Origin: Owenia fusiformis
Taxonomy: Eukaryota; Annelida; Polychaeta; Sabellida; Oweniidae
Assembly: GCA_903813345.2 (NCBI GenBank)
Contig: CAIIXF020000011.1
Location: 25,536,166-25,600,165, forward strand
DNA: 64,000 bases
Direction of reading: 5' to 3'
Part shown: one piece after another, positions 1 to 11,800 of the stretch
Position numbering within the stretch: position 1 is the stretch's first letter
Layout of the letters: each line of letters begins with the position of its first letter
The notes under the pieces: generated by a model
Told to the model about the DNA's origin: nothing
Database searches by the model: none
The model's input: the letters and a program-made list of their open reading frames with translations, nothing else
Position numbers and translations under genes: made by a program

Positions 1-426
1 GTAAGCTCTGATTGTGCTTCAGTGTAGTGCCTGATTGTGTTGCAATGACACAACCTCTAGTTGTATGACAATGTATGGTAACTAGCTAAAATATGAATGT
101 GATTCAAGATCTTTGATTGTGCTTCAATGTAGTGCCTGATTGTGTTGCCATGACTAGCCCCTTGTCGTATGACAACAAATAAGAACAAGCTAAAGTATGA
201 ACGTTAAGTAAGCTCTGATTGTGCTTCAGTGTAGTGCCTGATTGTGTTGCAATGACATAACCTCTAGTTGTATGACAATGTATGGTAACTAGCTAAAATA
301 TGAATGTGATTCAAGATCTTTGATTGTGCTTCAATGTAGTGCCTGATTGTGTTACAACGATGACATAACCTCTTGTTGTGTGACAACAATGATTAGTTAC
401 TACGACTAAAGTGTGAATGTGATTCA
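1..426. repeat. 207-bp higher-order unit, two copies
   Basis: The sequence starting GTAAGCTCTGATTGTGC at 1 restarts at 208 and a third, more diverged unit begins near 427. Each 207-bp unit consists of two related halves of about 104 bp (compare positions 6 and 111). The first halves of units 1 and 2 differ at about one base in 100, so this higher-order duplication is recent compared with the decayed minisatellite to its right. Confidence 0.8.
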
Positions 427-2010
427 AGGTAATCTCTGATTGTGGCAAAGTAGGCCCCTGTGCATTTCTATGGGATTGTGCTTAAGTGCATGATAGCAGT
501 TTTTCTACCATGTCACCCGGAGACTGATTAACAATAGGCGTCAATGTCATCTCTAGGCTCTAAAGAATGGAATTATTGTGATTCGATGTAGACTCTAATA
601 ATGCTATCGTGTTGGGCCTAATGTCTAGTTGTGCTTGGTTTAAGCCCTGATTGTGTAATATACAGGCCATAGACTTGGGCCTGTAGCCCGTGATTGTGGT
701 ACAATTAAACCTTCGTGCCTTATTGTACATTTAAGTAGCCCCCGGTTGTGTTCTGAATTGTTTAGGCCATAATGTCTACTTGTATTGGTTAAAGAGCTAT
801 GCATCGTTAGGTAGGTTGCATTTGTTTTCGTACACCCTATACATTGATATAGACGTAGCCCCCGATTGTGCTTATATGCAGGCACTATGGTCTGATTGTG
901 CTTCAATGTAGTTACTAATAGTGCTATAATACGTAGGATCTAATGTCTGGTTTTGGTTTTATGCAGCCTTTATTTGTTTTTAAAGTATATAAGCCACACT
1001 GTCTGTGCCTTTACCTCTGATTGTGCTACAAAGTAGATTACAATGTAGATGAGTACCTGGGTGCTCCGATGTATCACAATGATGGACCCATTGTCTGATC
1101 GTCGTCCTTCAATGTGGCCTGTGTTTATTCTACAATGAAGACCAAAGTATCTAATTAATGAATTATGCATTAATATAGCTCCTGTAGTTTATGCTATAAC
1201 GTAGCCCCTGAGTGTGCTAATATAGGATCAGATGTTTGATTGTGCTACAAAGTAAGTCTTACTGCTTGATTGTCTATCAGTGTAACCTATGGTTGTACAT
1301 CGTACTGTATATATGCTTGTGCTTCCTTTTAACCTCAATTCGTTCCACAGTGGAGTCCCTGGTCTCTGTGCTTCAATACATCCTCTGATTGTGCTACAAT
1401 ATGATGCGTCTGCTCGTACTTTCCGTATATATAGCCCCGAGTTGTACTTCAATGACGACCAGAGTCCCTGATTGTGCTTCAAAGCATCTTCTGTTTGTAC
1501 TATAATGGGAATCATTGTGTCTGTCTGTGCTTACATACAACTTCAATGATAGCCCCAATGACGGCTCTAGTCTCTGATTGTGCTCAACTTCTGATTATGG
1601 CACAATGTAAATCATTATGTCTGTCAATATGTAATCTCTAATTGTGCAACAGAGGCTCCTAGTGTCTAGTTGTGCTGCCAATGTACGCTTTATTATGCCG
1701 CAATATAGACCTATTTGTATTGTATGATTGTGCTTCAATTTATCATCTGACTGTGCTACACAACACGTGAATCAGCATCTCATTGCTGCTAACATGTCAA
1801 TTGACTGTTACTATATAAGCCTTTGTGTCTGACTGCTCCAATTGTACCAACGTACAATTTTCTAAAACTAGCAATAAAACATCTGATTGTGCTGCTGTTT
1901 TTGATTGCAATAGGGCCCAAGTTTGATCGTATTTGAAGTCAGATAGAGGCCTCCAATGTTGTTCTAGAGCTTTGATTTATTGTACTCTCGCTCTACTGAT
2001 TGTGCTGCGG
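1..2010. repeat. Degenerate minisatellite, CTGATTGTGCTWCAATGTAG core
   Basis: The words TGATTGTGCT and CAATGTAG recur every 20-110 bases across the whole stretch, first tightly (1-440), then increasingly diverged. Open frames of 60-95 codons on both strands here are produced by the repeat and show no conserved domain, so I do not call genes. Nothing else is visible. The repeat begins outside the window. Confidence 0.8.
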
Positions 2011-3388
2011 CACTTCTTGTATCAAATATGGTTGCCTATTATATTTATTCACATTTCAAGTCGATTAATTAATTATAGAGATGTTTTTTTCTAATAAACG
2101 GGCTCACTTGAATTTTTCTTATGTTTATGTTTATTTATTATTTAAAATACACACAAAATACAATATATGAACTGGGTGACACTTTAAAAAGTGTATATTC
2201 CCAATAATCTTGGTGCCAAGTCCCTAGTTTATTGGGCCTGTTATGTTTATGTTCAAAATATATCTCAAAATATACTCCTTTTAAGCACCTTGTTACTTTA
2301 AACCTAAGACTCAATGCATTGTGGTCAGGGAGATCATTGTGACTAGCAATGTACATCAACACATTTTTCAAATGTTGGACTTATTTTCTAAAAAGAGGAT
2401 CTTGTTTTCCTCATTTTTATAGGCATACAAAGACATCTATAACTAACTTTTTCATATGTAGAACTGTAGAATGGCACTGAAAGTCTACTTTGGAAGATAT
2501 CAAGATTTGGTGACCAAAACAGGCTGAAAACAATGGATAGCTAGTACAGAGTATCATTGACTCAGACCATGTAGGACACAGGAATTTTTCTAACAAATAA
2601 AACTAATTAATTTCTTTTTCTAAATTTTATATTTCTAGTTTATACAGTTTATTTCTAGTTTATATAACTGAATTATTAATGTAACTGCTAAATCAACATG
2701 CAAATAAATAATACATAGACTAGTTACATAAAACATTTGGCAATACTTTAAGCTCTCTAAATATTTTGCATGTCAAATGTAAATGATCAAGTGATTGCAT
2801 CGATGGAGTAGACTCAGTGAAAAATGGTATAAAAATTAAGAAAACACAGATCAACCAATCTAGGCAGTTAAGATGTATCACATGACCCATAAGAGTAAAA
2901 TAATCAGACAATTTTCAAGAGGCTGTTTTTTTTCATTACAAGACCATCTTCAACTACTGCTAAGTTATATATCATGTGTACCATGTCTAGTAAATGTACT
3001 ATACTATAAGAAAATCAAAAAAAAATCAGTACATTCCGGGGGAAAGCTAGCACTGATTGTGTTTGATGAAGTATTGCTATGCTATTATGACAAAAATATT
3101 AAGAAGATATTGTAACCATTATTATTTTGGCACTCTTTACTAGCTTATATTGGCCATTTTTAAACCATTAGTTTCAATCTAAATGCATCAAATGAGGCCA
3201 AGAAAAATAGTCTTGTAAGGCCTGTGGCAAAAATAGCGGCTTGTATGAAAATTGACACTGGTGACCAGAAACAAGAATTTTTTCTCATAGTCTGAATACA
3301 AGTACAATGTAGGTTTATAACCTTTGTGAGTGACAATCAATCAGAAATTTGGATTAAACCCATGTTAATCTGAGCTTAATAGAAAGAA
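2011..3388. other. Gene-free AT-rich stretch
   Basis: Short open frames occur (for example 2138-2371 minus, 77 codons) but I recognise no domain, no convincing splice sites and no element ends. Confidence 0.5.
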
Positions 3389-3547
3389 CAGTAAAACCTG
3401 TTTAAGTAGAACACTTGGTTGCTCTTAAAAGTGTTTCAATTTGGAGGTGTTCCACTCATAGAGGTTCATTTAACATTAAGTTAGTTTGTCTTGCAACTCT
3501 GAAAGGTGTTCCACTAACAGAGGTGTTCCACTTTACAGGTTTCACTG
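3389..3547. mobile_element. Short MITE, mariner/pogo-like ends
   Basis: The left end reads CAGTAAAACCTGTTTAAGTA. The right end is its imperfect reverse complement, TTTACAGGTTTCACTG, followed by TA. Inside, GGTGTTCCACT is repeated in two places. Length 159 bp. CAGTRAAACCTG termini at TA sites are typical of small non-autonomous Tc1/mariner/pogo derivatives. The left TA is mutated to AA. A weaker relative lies near 53560-53670. Confidence 0.7.
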
Positions 3548-4439
3548 TACTTCTATACCAATGAGGATACATAATTGGCAATTTCAGCTAATATTTACAT
3601 TCAGTAGTTTGGCAACTTTGAAATGGCCAAATTAAATATGTGCACAAAAATAACATTGATTCCATTTTTTTAACTTAAGTTAACATCCATAATTGATCAG
3701 TTCGAAGAACACTAACAGCCGTTATCTTCTCTTTCAAGACAGTAAGTGTCTGTCACAATATTTTAAGTTTGCATCAATATTAAATCACTTTGCAGTAGAA
3801 CCATCTTCAACTTTTCAACTTCACCAGCTTTGTATGGAATAGAATATGAAAAACTAGAAAACAGAACTCAACAGAGTAGTAAATAATTGATCTGTACAGG
3901 GTGACACAAAAATGTTACCCTCTAAATTTGGAATAACTTTTTTTTTACTTTGGTTTGAAATGAAAAACTAAGATCCATGTGAAAAATTACCACCAGTTTC
4001 AAAGCAACGGCTATGAAAAACAGAGAGTTGGATGGTTTCAGTGTGGACATCATAATTCGATGATATTATCAACCTCTACCTCCAAGAGTCAGCAATGTAA
4101 ATTCTTCAGTTGGTAAAGGTAAAGTTATGGCAGTTTAGAGTAGACAGTCCCTTATACAAAACAGAATAAAAACCACTAAGGTTTTGTCAAGCTTGTAACT
4201 GAGCTGACTTATACATTTGTTATATATAAGTACAGATTTGAATGAACTTGCGGCTCAGATAGAAGACTGTAGAGTGTGAGATATCCTGATTCAGATAGCT
4301 ATACAGGCTAGCACATGTTCTCTTATGAAGTCTATAGCAACTATTTATCAGATTGGATGTCCTTGGAAAAGAAGTATAGTTTGATGAACAATATCGAGTG
4401 AGACAAGGTAAGAGCCATTAACTTCTGGTACTGACCAAT
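3548..4439. other. Gene-free stretch with an orphan element end
   Basis: TACAGGGTGACACAAAAATG at 3895 has the form of a mariner-type terminal repeat, but I find no matching inverted end nearby, so it is probably a fragment. Nothing else is supported. Confidence 0.4.
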
Positions 4440-4445
4440 TTTATT
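4440..4445 (-). terminator. Candidate polyadenylation signal AATAAA
   Basis: Reverse complement of TTTATT, about 180 bases after the stop codon of the helical-repeat gene at 4624-6333 and in the right orientation for it. The hexamer is common in AT-rich DNA, so this is only positional support. Confidence 0.35.
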
Positions 4446-4623
4446 GTTCATCATGTTCATGATTTGATTTTAAACAACTTTGGTCTCCAGTTGCTAGTCA
4501 ATAAGGATTTTTACAAGGCAATTAGACAACTGTATCTCAACCAATAAGCTATAACTGAGACAGATGGTTCTAGCCATGATTTTAAAATAAGTCCACGAGA
4601 AACTCTCTCTGCAGGGGCCAACT

Positions 4624-6333
4624 CTAGTCTAGTGTATTTATCCAATCAATGAGCTCTTGTATGACAGGGTCAGGTGGTTCCAGCTCTGACAATTTATCCA
4701 GGGTTTGAACAAGTTCCACAAGACGCTCTCTGTGTAGGGGTAGCTCTAGATTCTTGGCCCTAATGGCTAGAGCGATAGCATCCTCTCGTTTTCCACAGAA
4801 ACCTGCAAGCAAAGGGTGATCAATTGTAAATAGATATCATCAAATATGTTGTTTATTTTAAAAAAATATCTTTATCTTAAATTAATCACATCAGGCTTGT
4901 AAACAATATTTCTGGGTCATGTAGCAATGTAAATATGGTTTGAAATTCATAACAAAGTAGTTAGTTAGATGAAAACAAAAGATATCAAAATTGACATTTA
5001 TTGTCTGCCATTCTCCCAATACTGACCTGTGAACATGGTAGGGGAGATAAGGGAAAGATGTGCAAGAAGACAGGCAGACTATTACTATTAGGCGTTTGAC
5101 AATTACTTTCATGCATTCTGGCTTGGCTGCCATTTGAATACAAATTGGATTTTCTTAAAAAAACAATTGATACATTGTGTACATTTTTACTATGCCGCTA
5201 ATGTTATTAAGTTAACAAAGGCATTCTTTTGTACTATTTCAATATCAAGGAAATATAAATAAACTGAAAATATATAAAAAAAAATATATATATATTGTGT
5301 GACAGCCAGAATTTATGCACAGTAGTCACATGTCACATGGAGACCAATATGAAAGCACTATTGATTATCTTACACCATTGTTAGTTTACTTACAAAGTTG
5401 GGCTAATGTGGTTTCATACAGCAGACATTTTTGTTTCCTTCGTATCCATTCAAAGTTAGTGAGATATTGAAGTACAACATCTCTGTGTGTTGTCACTCTA
5501 TCTGATCTTGTACAGATGTCATTAACCATGATATGCACCAGTGATTTTATCTGCTTAACTTTAATGTGTTCTTCGAGAAGTGTTTCTGCTTCTTCAAACC
5601 GTTCACTTAATATGAGACATTTCCAGTAAAATGCAATAGGGTCATAAATATCATTTTCCTTGCATTCATTTACAAAATCTTCGATATGCTGAAGTTGATC
5701 GGGAAAGTGTTTCATAACAGTAATGGTGATGAGTGTAAAGAATATGCTGACATCATCGAAATTGTTTTTCTGAGAATAAATTTTCTTCATCAAGTCTATT
5801 CCCTCATTCGCACAACCACTATTGAAATATGCATCATTCAAATAGAAGTAGAAACTTTTGTCTGTGTACACTTTGTGATCACCTTTGAAAAGTTCATTCA
5901 GTTCAATGATTGGTTTAAATTCCCCTATATTGGCCAATTGCTGGTAGAAATTAAGCATTGTACTTCCACTTGGGTACACATCTTCCGCAGCTGATTGCTT
6001 TACAAATTTTATTCCACCTTCAACATCCCAAATATCCATGTAGTGGATCAATTTACGATCCACTCTCTCTTCGGGAGTAAGGTATGGGCTATCCCAGTCC
6101 GGTCTCGGATCCCAATCAGTTGAGTCGCTACGGTCATCACTAAACAATCTGATATAGCCAGCAGTATAATATAGGTGTGGTGGCAAATTCAACAGTTTAG
6201 ATGCATGTTCAGTTGGGATGTTTCTACGAGTGCTTTGTATTGGTCCAGAAATTGCTCTTGGATGTTGGGAGGTTACATATGAATTGCATCTCTTAGATTG
6301 CTGATACAAGGCGAGCAAAAGTCTTCTGTTCAT
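4624..6333 (-). CDS. Mitochondrial helical-repeat (PPR/TPR-like) protein, two coding exons
   Basis: Coding exons are 5394-6333 and 4624-4802, joined across a 591-base intron. The donor (CTTT|GTAAGT) and acceptor (TTGCAG|GTTTCT) agree in phase, giving a protein of about 372 residues. Reading past the donor meets TAA two codons later. The N-terminus (MNRRLLLALYQQSKRC) is basic and hydroxylated without acidic residues, like a mitochondrial targeting sequence. From about residue 95 on, the protein is a run of amphipathic helix pairs with PPR/TPR-like spacing (for example AYFNSGCANEGIDLMKKIY and CLILSERFEEAETLLEEH). I infer an organellar RNA-binding or scaffold protein, perhaps distantly related to metazoan LRPPRC/PTCD proteins, but no specific orthologue is recognisable. 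An acceptor (TTACTTTTAG|GG, exon from 6352) 19 bases before the ATG implies a non-coding first exon further upstream, beyond a region full of mobile elements. Confidence 0.75.
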
Positions 6334-6406
6334 TGTTATTGATTCAAGCTCCCTAAAAGTAAAAAAATAAAATGTTACTTTAATTTGATCTACACTCTAC
6401 AGTACA

Positions 6407-6588
6407 CTGGCGGATCTGGGGGGGGGGAGAAGAAAAAATTGGACCCAAAAAAGGCCTTTAAATTTAAGACCTTATATTAAATTTCAGGCCAAATTTTGAA
6501 GAAAATGGGCCTCAATGTTTCAAATTTTTGTAAAGCGCAAGCGCGGAGTTTTTTCTCTGACCCTTATTTGTGCCCAGATCCGCCCCTG
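6407..6588. mobile_element. hAT-like MITE with GGCGGATCTGGG ends
   Basis: The left end CTGGCGGATCTGGG and the reverse complement of the right end CAGGGGCGGATCTGGGC are inverted repeats. The element is flanked by CAGTACA on both sides (6400-6406 and 6589-6595). CAGGGGCGGATC termini are widespread in animal hAT-type MITEs. It lies in the inferred 5' UTR intron of the neighbouring gene. Confidence 0.75.
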
Positions 6589-6717
6589 CAGTACATGTAG
6601 TGCAAGTCAGGTAATTATAAACTCTCCATGCTGGTAGGCAACCATTGTCACTAATAATCAATTGAAAAGAAAGACACGATGTCTTCATTCTATCTTAGAA
6701 ACTGTCTTCGTTTCCTT

Positions 6718-6749
6718 CATGGGCTCTACCACCTCTGATAGAGCCCATG
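6718..6749. repeat. 11-bp-arm hairpin beside the foldback insertion
   Basis: CATGGGCTCTA (6718-6728) and TAGAGCCCATG (6739-6749) are perfect inverted repeats with a 10-base loop. The right arm overlaps the first bases of the target duplication of the adjacent 545-bp element, so the element inserted at the foot of a pre-existing hairpin. Confidence 0.8.
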
Positions 6750-6753
6750 TTTC

Positions 6754-7298
6754 TTATCCCGTGCCAGGACTATAGTCCTGCAGTGAGAGCATTCTTTTGC
6801 CTGTACGATTACAACTTGGGAGAATTATCTACGCCCCTTATACTTAAGATACCTACTTCAATTGAATCCTGGGTATTTTAGCATTCTTTTCGTGTAGTTG
6901 AATCCACAATTGTCTGGGTATATCGGCAGAACAGGAACATTGTTCTTTTTCATCGAGAGATATTCCATCACTTTCCAAGATGGCGGTTGGATTTAATAGG
7001 GGATTCCCCGTTTGACTGACCCGGATGTGGCCCGGAAGCACCAAAAATGGAGGAATTTGACGGTTGAAATAAGTTAAATATTACACGCAAATATTGTGAT
7101 TAAAAACGAAAATTTCTTTGTTCTGCCGATAAACCCAGACAATTGTGGATTCAACTACAAGAAAAGAATGCTAAAATACTAAGGAATCTATCGAAATAGG
7201 TATCTTAAGAGTAAGAAGCGTAGAAAATTCTCCCATGTTGTAATCGTACAGGCAAAACAATGCTCTCACTGCAGGACTATAGTCCTGGTACGGGATAA
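6754..7298. mobile_element. 545-bp foldback element, ~200-bp TIRs, 8-bp TSD
   Basis: The ends TTATCCCG and CGGGATAA are flanked by CATGTTTC on both sides (6746-6753 and 7299-7306), an exact 8-bp target duplication. The two arms are inverted repeats for about 200 bases with a few mismatches, e.g. AGGACTATAGTCCTGCAGTG in both. The core (about 6960-7105) has no coding capacity. An 8-bp duplication fits hAT, P or Merlin transposases; the terminal bases decide none of these. Core and inner-arm sequence recurs at 42770-43730. Confidence 0.9.
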
Positions 7299-7486
7299 CA
7301 TGTTTCCTTGCGAGGGAATTGATTTCTAATTATTAAACAACCTATACAGTAGTCTACTGCATGTATTTCTTAGATATAACCATATTTCGAATCCGAATCC
7401 TATGCACATCGATATTTACCTATTCACATAAACGAATTAGCCATGCGACTAAGTATGGAAAAGAAGTAGCCCTTGCCAAAAAATAA

Positions 7487-7946
7487 GAATATAGTCCGGA
7501 GTAGGGATACTAGCGGTTACCGTTGGTTATTTGGTTTTCTGTATAAAAAGCTCTTTCTCCTTTTCTGTCCCGTCGCAGCGCCATCTAGTGTTTGATAAAT
7601 GAATCAAGGTTTATTCTCGATAGGGTAAGTACTAATCTATCAGGAAACATTTACAAGTTTGGTTAGAAACAGAATTTTTATAGATGGCGGAGTGATTTTT
7701 GAGACTATGTAGAGCAGAATAATTTTCTGAAACAGGTAGCTTTACGGTGGTAGCTCTCTCCAGATTCAGTTATCTCAAAAACGGTGTGGTCACCGTATGC
7801 TTATTTTGTAACGGCAAGCTAGACAAGACTCCAATGAACACTGGGCACTGTTTCGCTGAGCTAGATCTGTGCCCATGAATATATTATCAAATGAAACGTT
7901 ATAATGGTCGTCAATGGGATTTTTTACTGCAATCTTGACCCTATTA
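7487..7946. repeat. Module A1, representative copy
   Basis: Begins GAATATAGTCCGGAGTAGGG directly after TAA or TATTA and ends CTTGACCC followed by TATTA. I see no terminal inverted repeats and no TG..CA termini. Contains the short inverted repeat CGGTG..CACCG around copy position 310. Unrelated by eye to module A2, which occupies the same slot in the neighbouring block. Confidence 0.9.
7542..7632 (+). promoter_or_regulatory. TATA-like box and splice-like signals inside A1
   Basis: TATAAAAAG (7542-7550) is followed by a pyrimidine tract ending in CGCAG (7578) and then by a perfect-looking donor, TAGG|GTAAGTAC (GT at 7625). Order and spacing resemble a promoter, a short leader and a 5' splice site. 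It recurs in all 15 A1 copies. There is no evidence of transcription in the sequence itself. Confidence 0.35.
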
Positions 7947-8805
7947 GCAACAGGGTGGTGACAGTACTAGGGTGGGAAATAGCGTTATTTTTGTAAAAAT
8001 TACACTTTCTTAGCAATGTGTACCTTGCATCTCTAAGAAAAATCAAATTATCTGAAGAATTAGCAATTTAGATTTTCGCTGATTCAGCATTTTTCATTTT
8101 TTACCTAAAAATCACAGGTTTTGACCATTTTTGGCCTGTATTTTGTTACAGGATAGCACAAGAGGGCTGTTAGTGCTGGTTTTAAGAGGTTGTTGACAGG
8201 CTTTTATCAAATTATTACCGAATTTAAGGATTTAGCCATTATCATAGCATGTAATACAGCTTTTTCCTTTGTGTCTGAATTTTTCTTGAAAATATATGAC
8301 AAATTTGACACATTTAACCCAATAGACTGACTAAATATGGCTGAAAACAGTTACTAACATGCATGTAATTAAAACAAGAACATTGCTATGCAAAACTGAT
8401 ATGATAATTTAATATAGAAGCTCATTTACTGAAAATTAATCACTAAATAATGGCTAATTTGGGGTAATCTCTGATCAAAAATGACTAGATTTGACCATTT
8501 TTTGTTTCATGGTTCAGTGATTTTGGCAATAAACATTATGGAAGTGCGAATAAACGTTTTGACATGCTAAATATTGTGAATTTTTGTTAAGCCATAGCGA
8601 GTAGCAGTATTTCTATTGCAAAAATGGTCAGTTAGGTATAAAACTGCATGGCCCTAAAATAAATGACCCCGGGGTTAACAAAGCAGCTATAAAAGCTCTT
8701 CTATAGGTGCGATTGGGCTTAAATTGCACAAAAAGTCTTGAAACACTCTTATGTTTAAGAAAAACAAGATTTCTGGCACAAAATCATTCAACCGTGTCAC
8801 TATTA
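7947..8805. repeat. Module B1, representative copy
   Basis: Starts GCAACAGGGTGGTGACAG and ends CAACCGTGTCACTATTA. Weak inverted similarity links the two ends (TATTAG..ACA.GGT.G against TAATAGTGACACGGTTG). It shares conserved blocks with B2 at 29458-30320, notably TCATGGTTCAGTGATTTTGG (8508 here, 30022 in B2). No coding capacity. Confidence 0.9.
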
Positions 8806-11800
8806 GAATATAGTCCGGAGTAGGGATACTAGCGGTTACCGTTGGTTATTTGGTTTTCTGTATAAAAAGCTCTTTCTCCTTTTCTGTCCCGTCGCAGCGC
8901 CATCTAGTGTTTGATAAATGAATCAAGGTTTATTCTCGATAGGGTAAGTACTAATCTATCAGGAAACATTTACAAGTTTGGTTAGAAACAGAATTTTTAT
9001 AGATGGCGGAGTGATTTTTGAGACTATGTAGAGCAGAATAATTTTCTGAAACAGGTAGCTTTACGGTGGTAGCTCTCTCCAGATTCAGTTATCTCAAAAA
9101 CGGTGTGGTCACCGTATGCTTATTTTGTAACGGCAAGCTAGACAAGACTCCAATGAACACTGGGCACTGTTTCGCTGAGCTAGATCTGTGCCCATGAATA
9201 TATTATCAAATGAAACGTTATAATGGTCGTCAATGGGATTTTTTACTGCAATCTTGACCCTATTAGCAACAGGGTGGTGACAGTACTAGGGTGGGAAATA
9301 GCGTTATTTTTGTAAAAATTACACTTTCTTAGCAATGTGTACCTTGCATCTCTAAGAAAAATCAAATTATCTGAAGAATTAGCAATTTAGATTTTCGCTG
9401 ATTCAGCATTTTTCATTTTTTACCTAAAAATCACAGGTTTTGACCATTTTTGGCCTGTATTTTGTTACAGGATAGCACAAGAGGGCTGTTAGTGCTGGTT
9501 TTAAGAGGTTGTTGACAGGCTTTTATCAAATTATTACCGAATTTAAGGATTTAGCCATTATCATAGCATGTAATACAGCTTTTTCCTTTGTGTCTGAATT
9601 TTTCTTGAAAATATATGACAAATTTGACACATTTAACCCAATAGACTGACTAAATATGGCTGAAAACAGTTACTAACATGCATGTAATTAAAACAAGAAC
9701 ATTGCTATGCAAAACTGATATGATAATTTAATATAGAAGCTCATTTACTGAAAATTAATCACTAAATAATGGCTAATTTGGGGTAATCTCTGATCAAAAA
9801 TGACTAGATTTGACCATTTTTTGTTTCATGGTTCAGTGATTTTGGCAATAAACATTATGGAAGTGCGAATAAACGTTTTGACATGCTAAATATTGTGAAT
9901 TTTTGTTAAGCCATAGCGAGTAGCAGTATTTCTATTGCAAAAATGGTCAGTTAGGTATAAAACTGCATGGCCCTAAAATAAATGACCCCGGGGTTAACAA
10001 AGCAGCTATAAAAGCTCTTCTATAGGTGCGATTGGGCTTAAATTGCACAAAAAGTCTTGAAACACTCTTATGTTTAAGAAAAACAAGATTTCTGGCACAA
10101 AATCATTCAACCGTGTCACTATTAGAATATAGTCCGGAGTAGGGATACTAGCGGTTACCGTTGGTTATTTGGTTTTCTGTATAAAAAGCTCTTTCTCCTT
10201 TTCTGTCCCGTCGCAGCGCCATCTAGTGTTTGATAAATGAATCAAGGTTTATTCTCGATAGGGTAAGTACTAATCTATCAGGAAACATTTACAAGTTTGG
10301 TTAGAAACAGAATTTTTATAGATGGCGGAGTGATTTTTGAGACTATGTAGAGCAGAATAATTTTCTGAAACAGGTAGCTTTACGGTGGTAGCTCTCTCCA
10401 GATTCAGTTATCTCAAAAACGGTGTGGTCACCGTATGCTTATTTTGTAACGGCAAGCTAGACAAGACTCCAATGAACACTGGGCACTGTTTCGCTGAGCT
10501 AGATCTGTGCCCATGAATATATTATCAAATGAAACGTTATAATGGTCGTCAATGGGATTTTTTACTGCAATCTTGACCCTATTAGCAACAGGGTGGTGAC
10601 AGTACTAGGGTGGGAAATAGCGTTATTTTTGTAAAAATTACACTTTCTTAGCAATGTGTACCTTGCATCTCTAAGAAAAATCAAATTATCTGAAGAATTA
10701 GCAATTTAGATTTTCGCTGATTCAGCATTTTTCATTTTTTACCTAAAAATCACAGGTTTTGACCATTTTTGGCCTGTATTTTGTTACAGGATAGCACAAG
10801 AGGGCTGTTAGTGCTGGTTTTAAGAGGTTGTTGACAGGCTTTTATCAAATTATTACCGAATTTAAGGATTTAGCCATTATCATAGCATGTAATACAGCTT
10901 TTTCCTTTGTGTCTGAATTTTTCTTGAAAATATATGACAAATTTGACACATTTAACCCAATAGACTGACTAAATATGGCTGAAAACAGTTACTAACATGC
11001 ATGTAATTAAAACAAGAACATTGCTATGCAAAACTGATATGATAATTTAATATAGAAGCTCATTTACTGAAAATTAATCACTAAATAATGGCTAATTTGG
11101 GGTAATCTCTGATCAAAAATGACTAGATTTGACCATTTTTTGTTTCATGGTTCAGTGATTTTGGCAATAAACATTATGGAAGTGCGAATAAACGTTTTGA
11201 CATGCTAAATATTGTGAATTTTTGTTAAGCCATAGCGAGTAGCAGTATTTCTATTGCAAAAATGGTCAGTTAGGTATAAAACTGCATGGCCCTAAAATAA
11301 ATGACCCCGGGGTTAACAAAGCAGCTATAAAAGCTCTTCTATAGGTGCGATTGGGCTTAAATTGCACAAAAAGTCTTGAAACACTCTTATGTTTAAGAAA
11401 AACAAGATTTCTGGCACAAAATCATTCAACCGTGTCACTATTAGAATATAGTCCGGAGTAGGGATACTAGCGGTTACCGTTGGTTATTTGGTTTTCTGTA
11501 TAAAAAGCTCTTTCTCCTTTTCTGTCCCGTCGCAGCGCCATCTAGTGTTTGATAAATGAATCAAGGTTTATTCTCGATAGGGTAAGTACTAATCTATCAG
11601 GAAACATTTACAAGTTTGGTTAGAAACAGAATTTTTATAGATGGCGGAGTGATTTTTGAGACTATGTAGAGCAGAATAATTTTCTGAAACAGGTAGCTTT
11701 ACGGTGGTAGCTCTCTCCAGATTCAGTTATCTCAAAAACGGTGTGGTCACCGTATGCTTATTTTGTAACGGCAAGCTAGACAAGACTCCAATGAACACTG

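Noticed and set aside
640-1515. Several 60-95-codon frames on both strands in the first 1.5 kb
   Set aside because: Composition follows the GATTGTGCT minisatellite (repeated HNRGL/HNQGL words); no splice sites or conserved motif.
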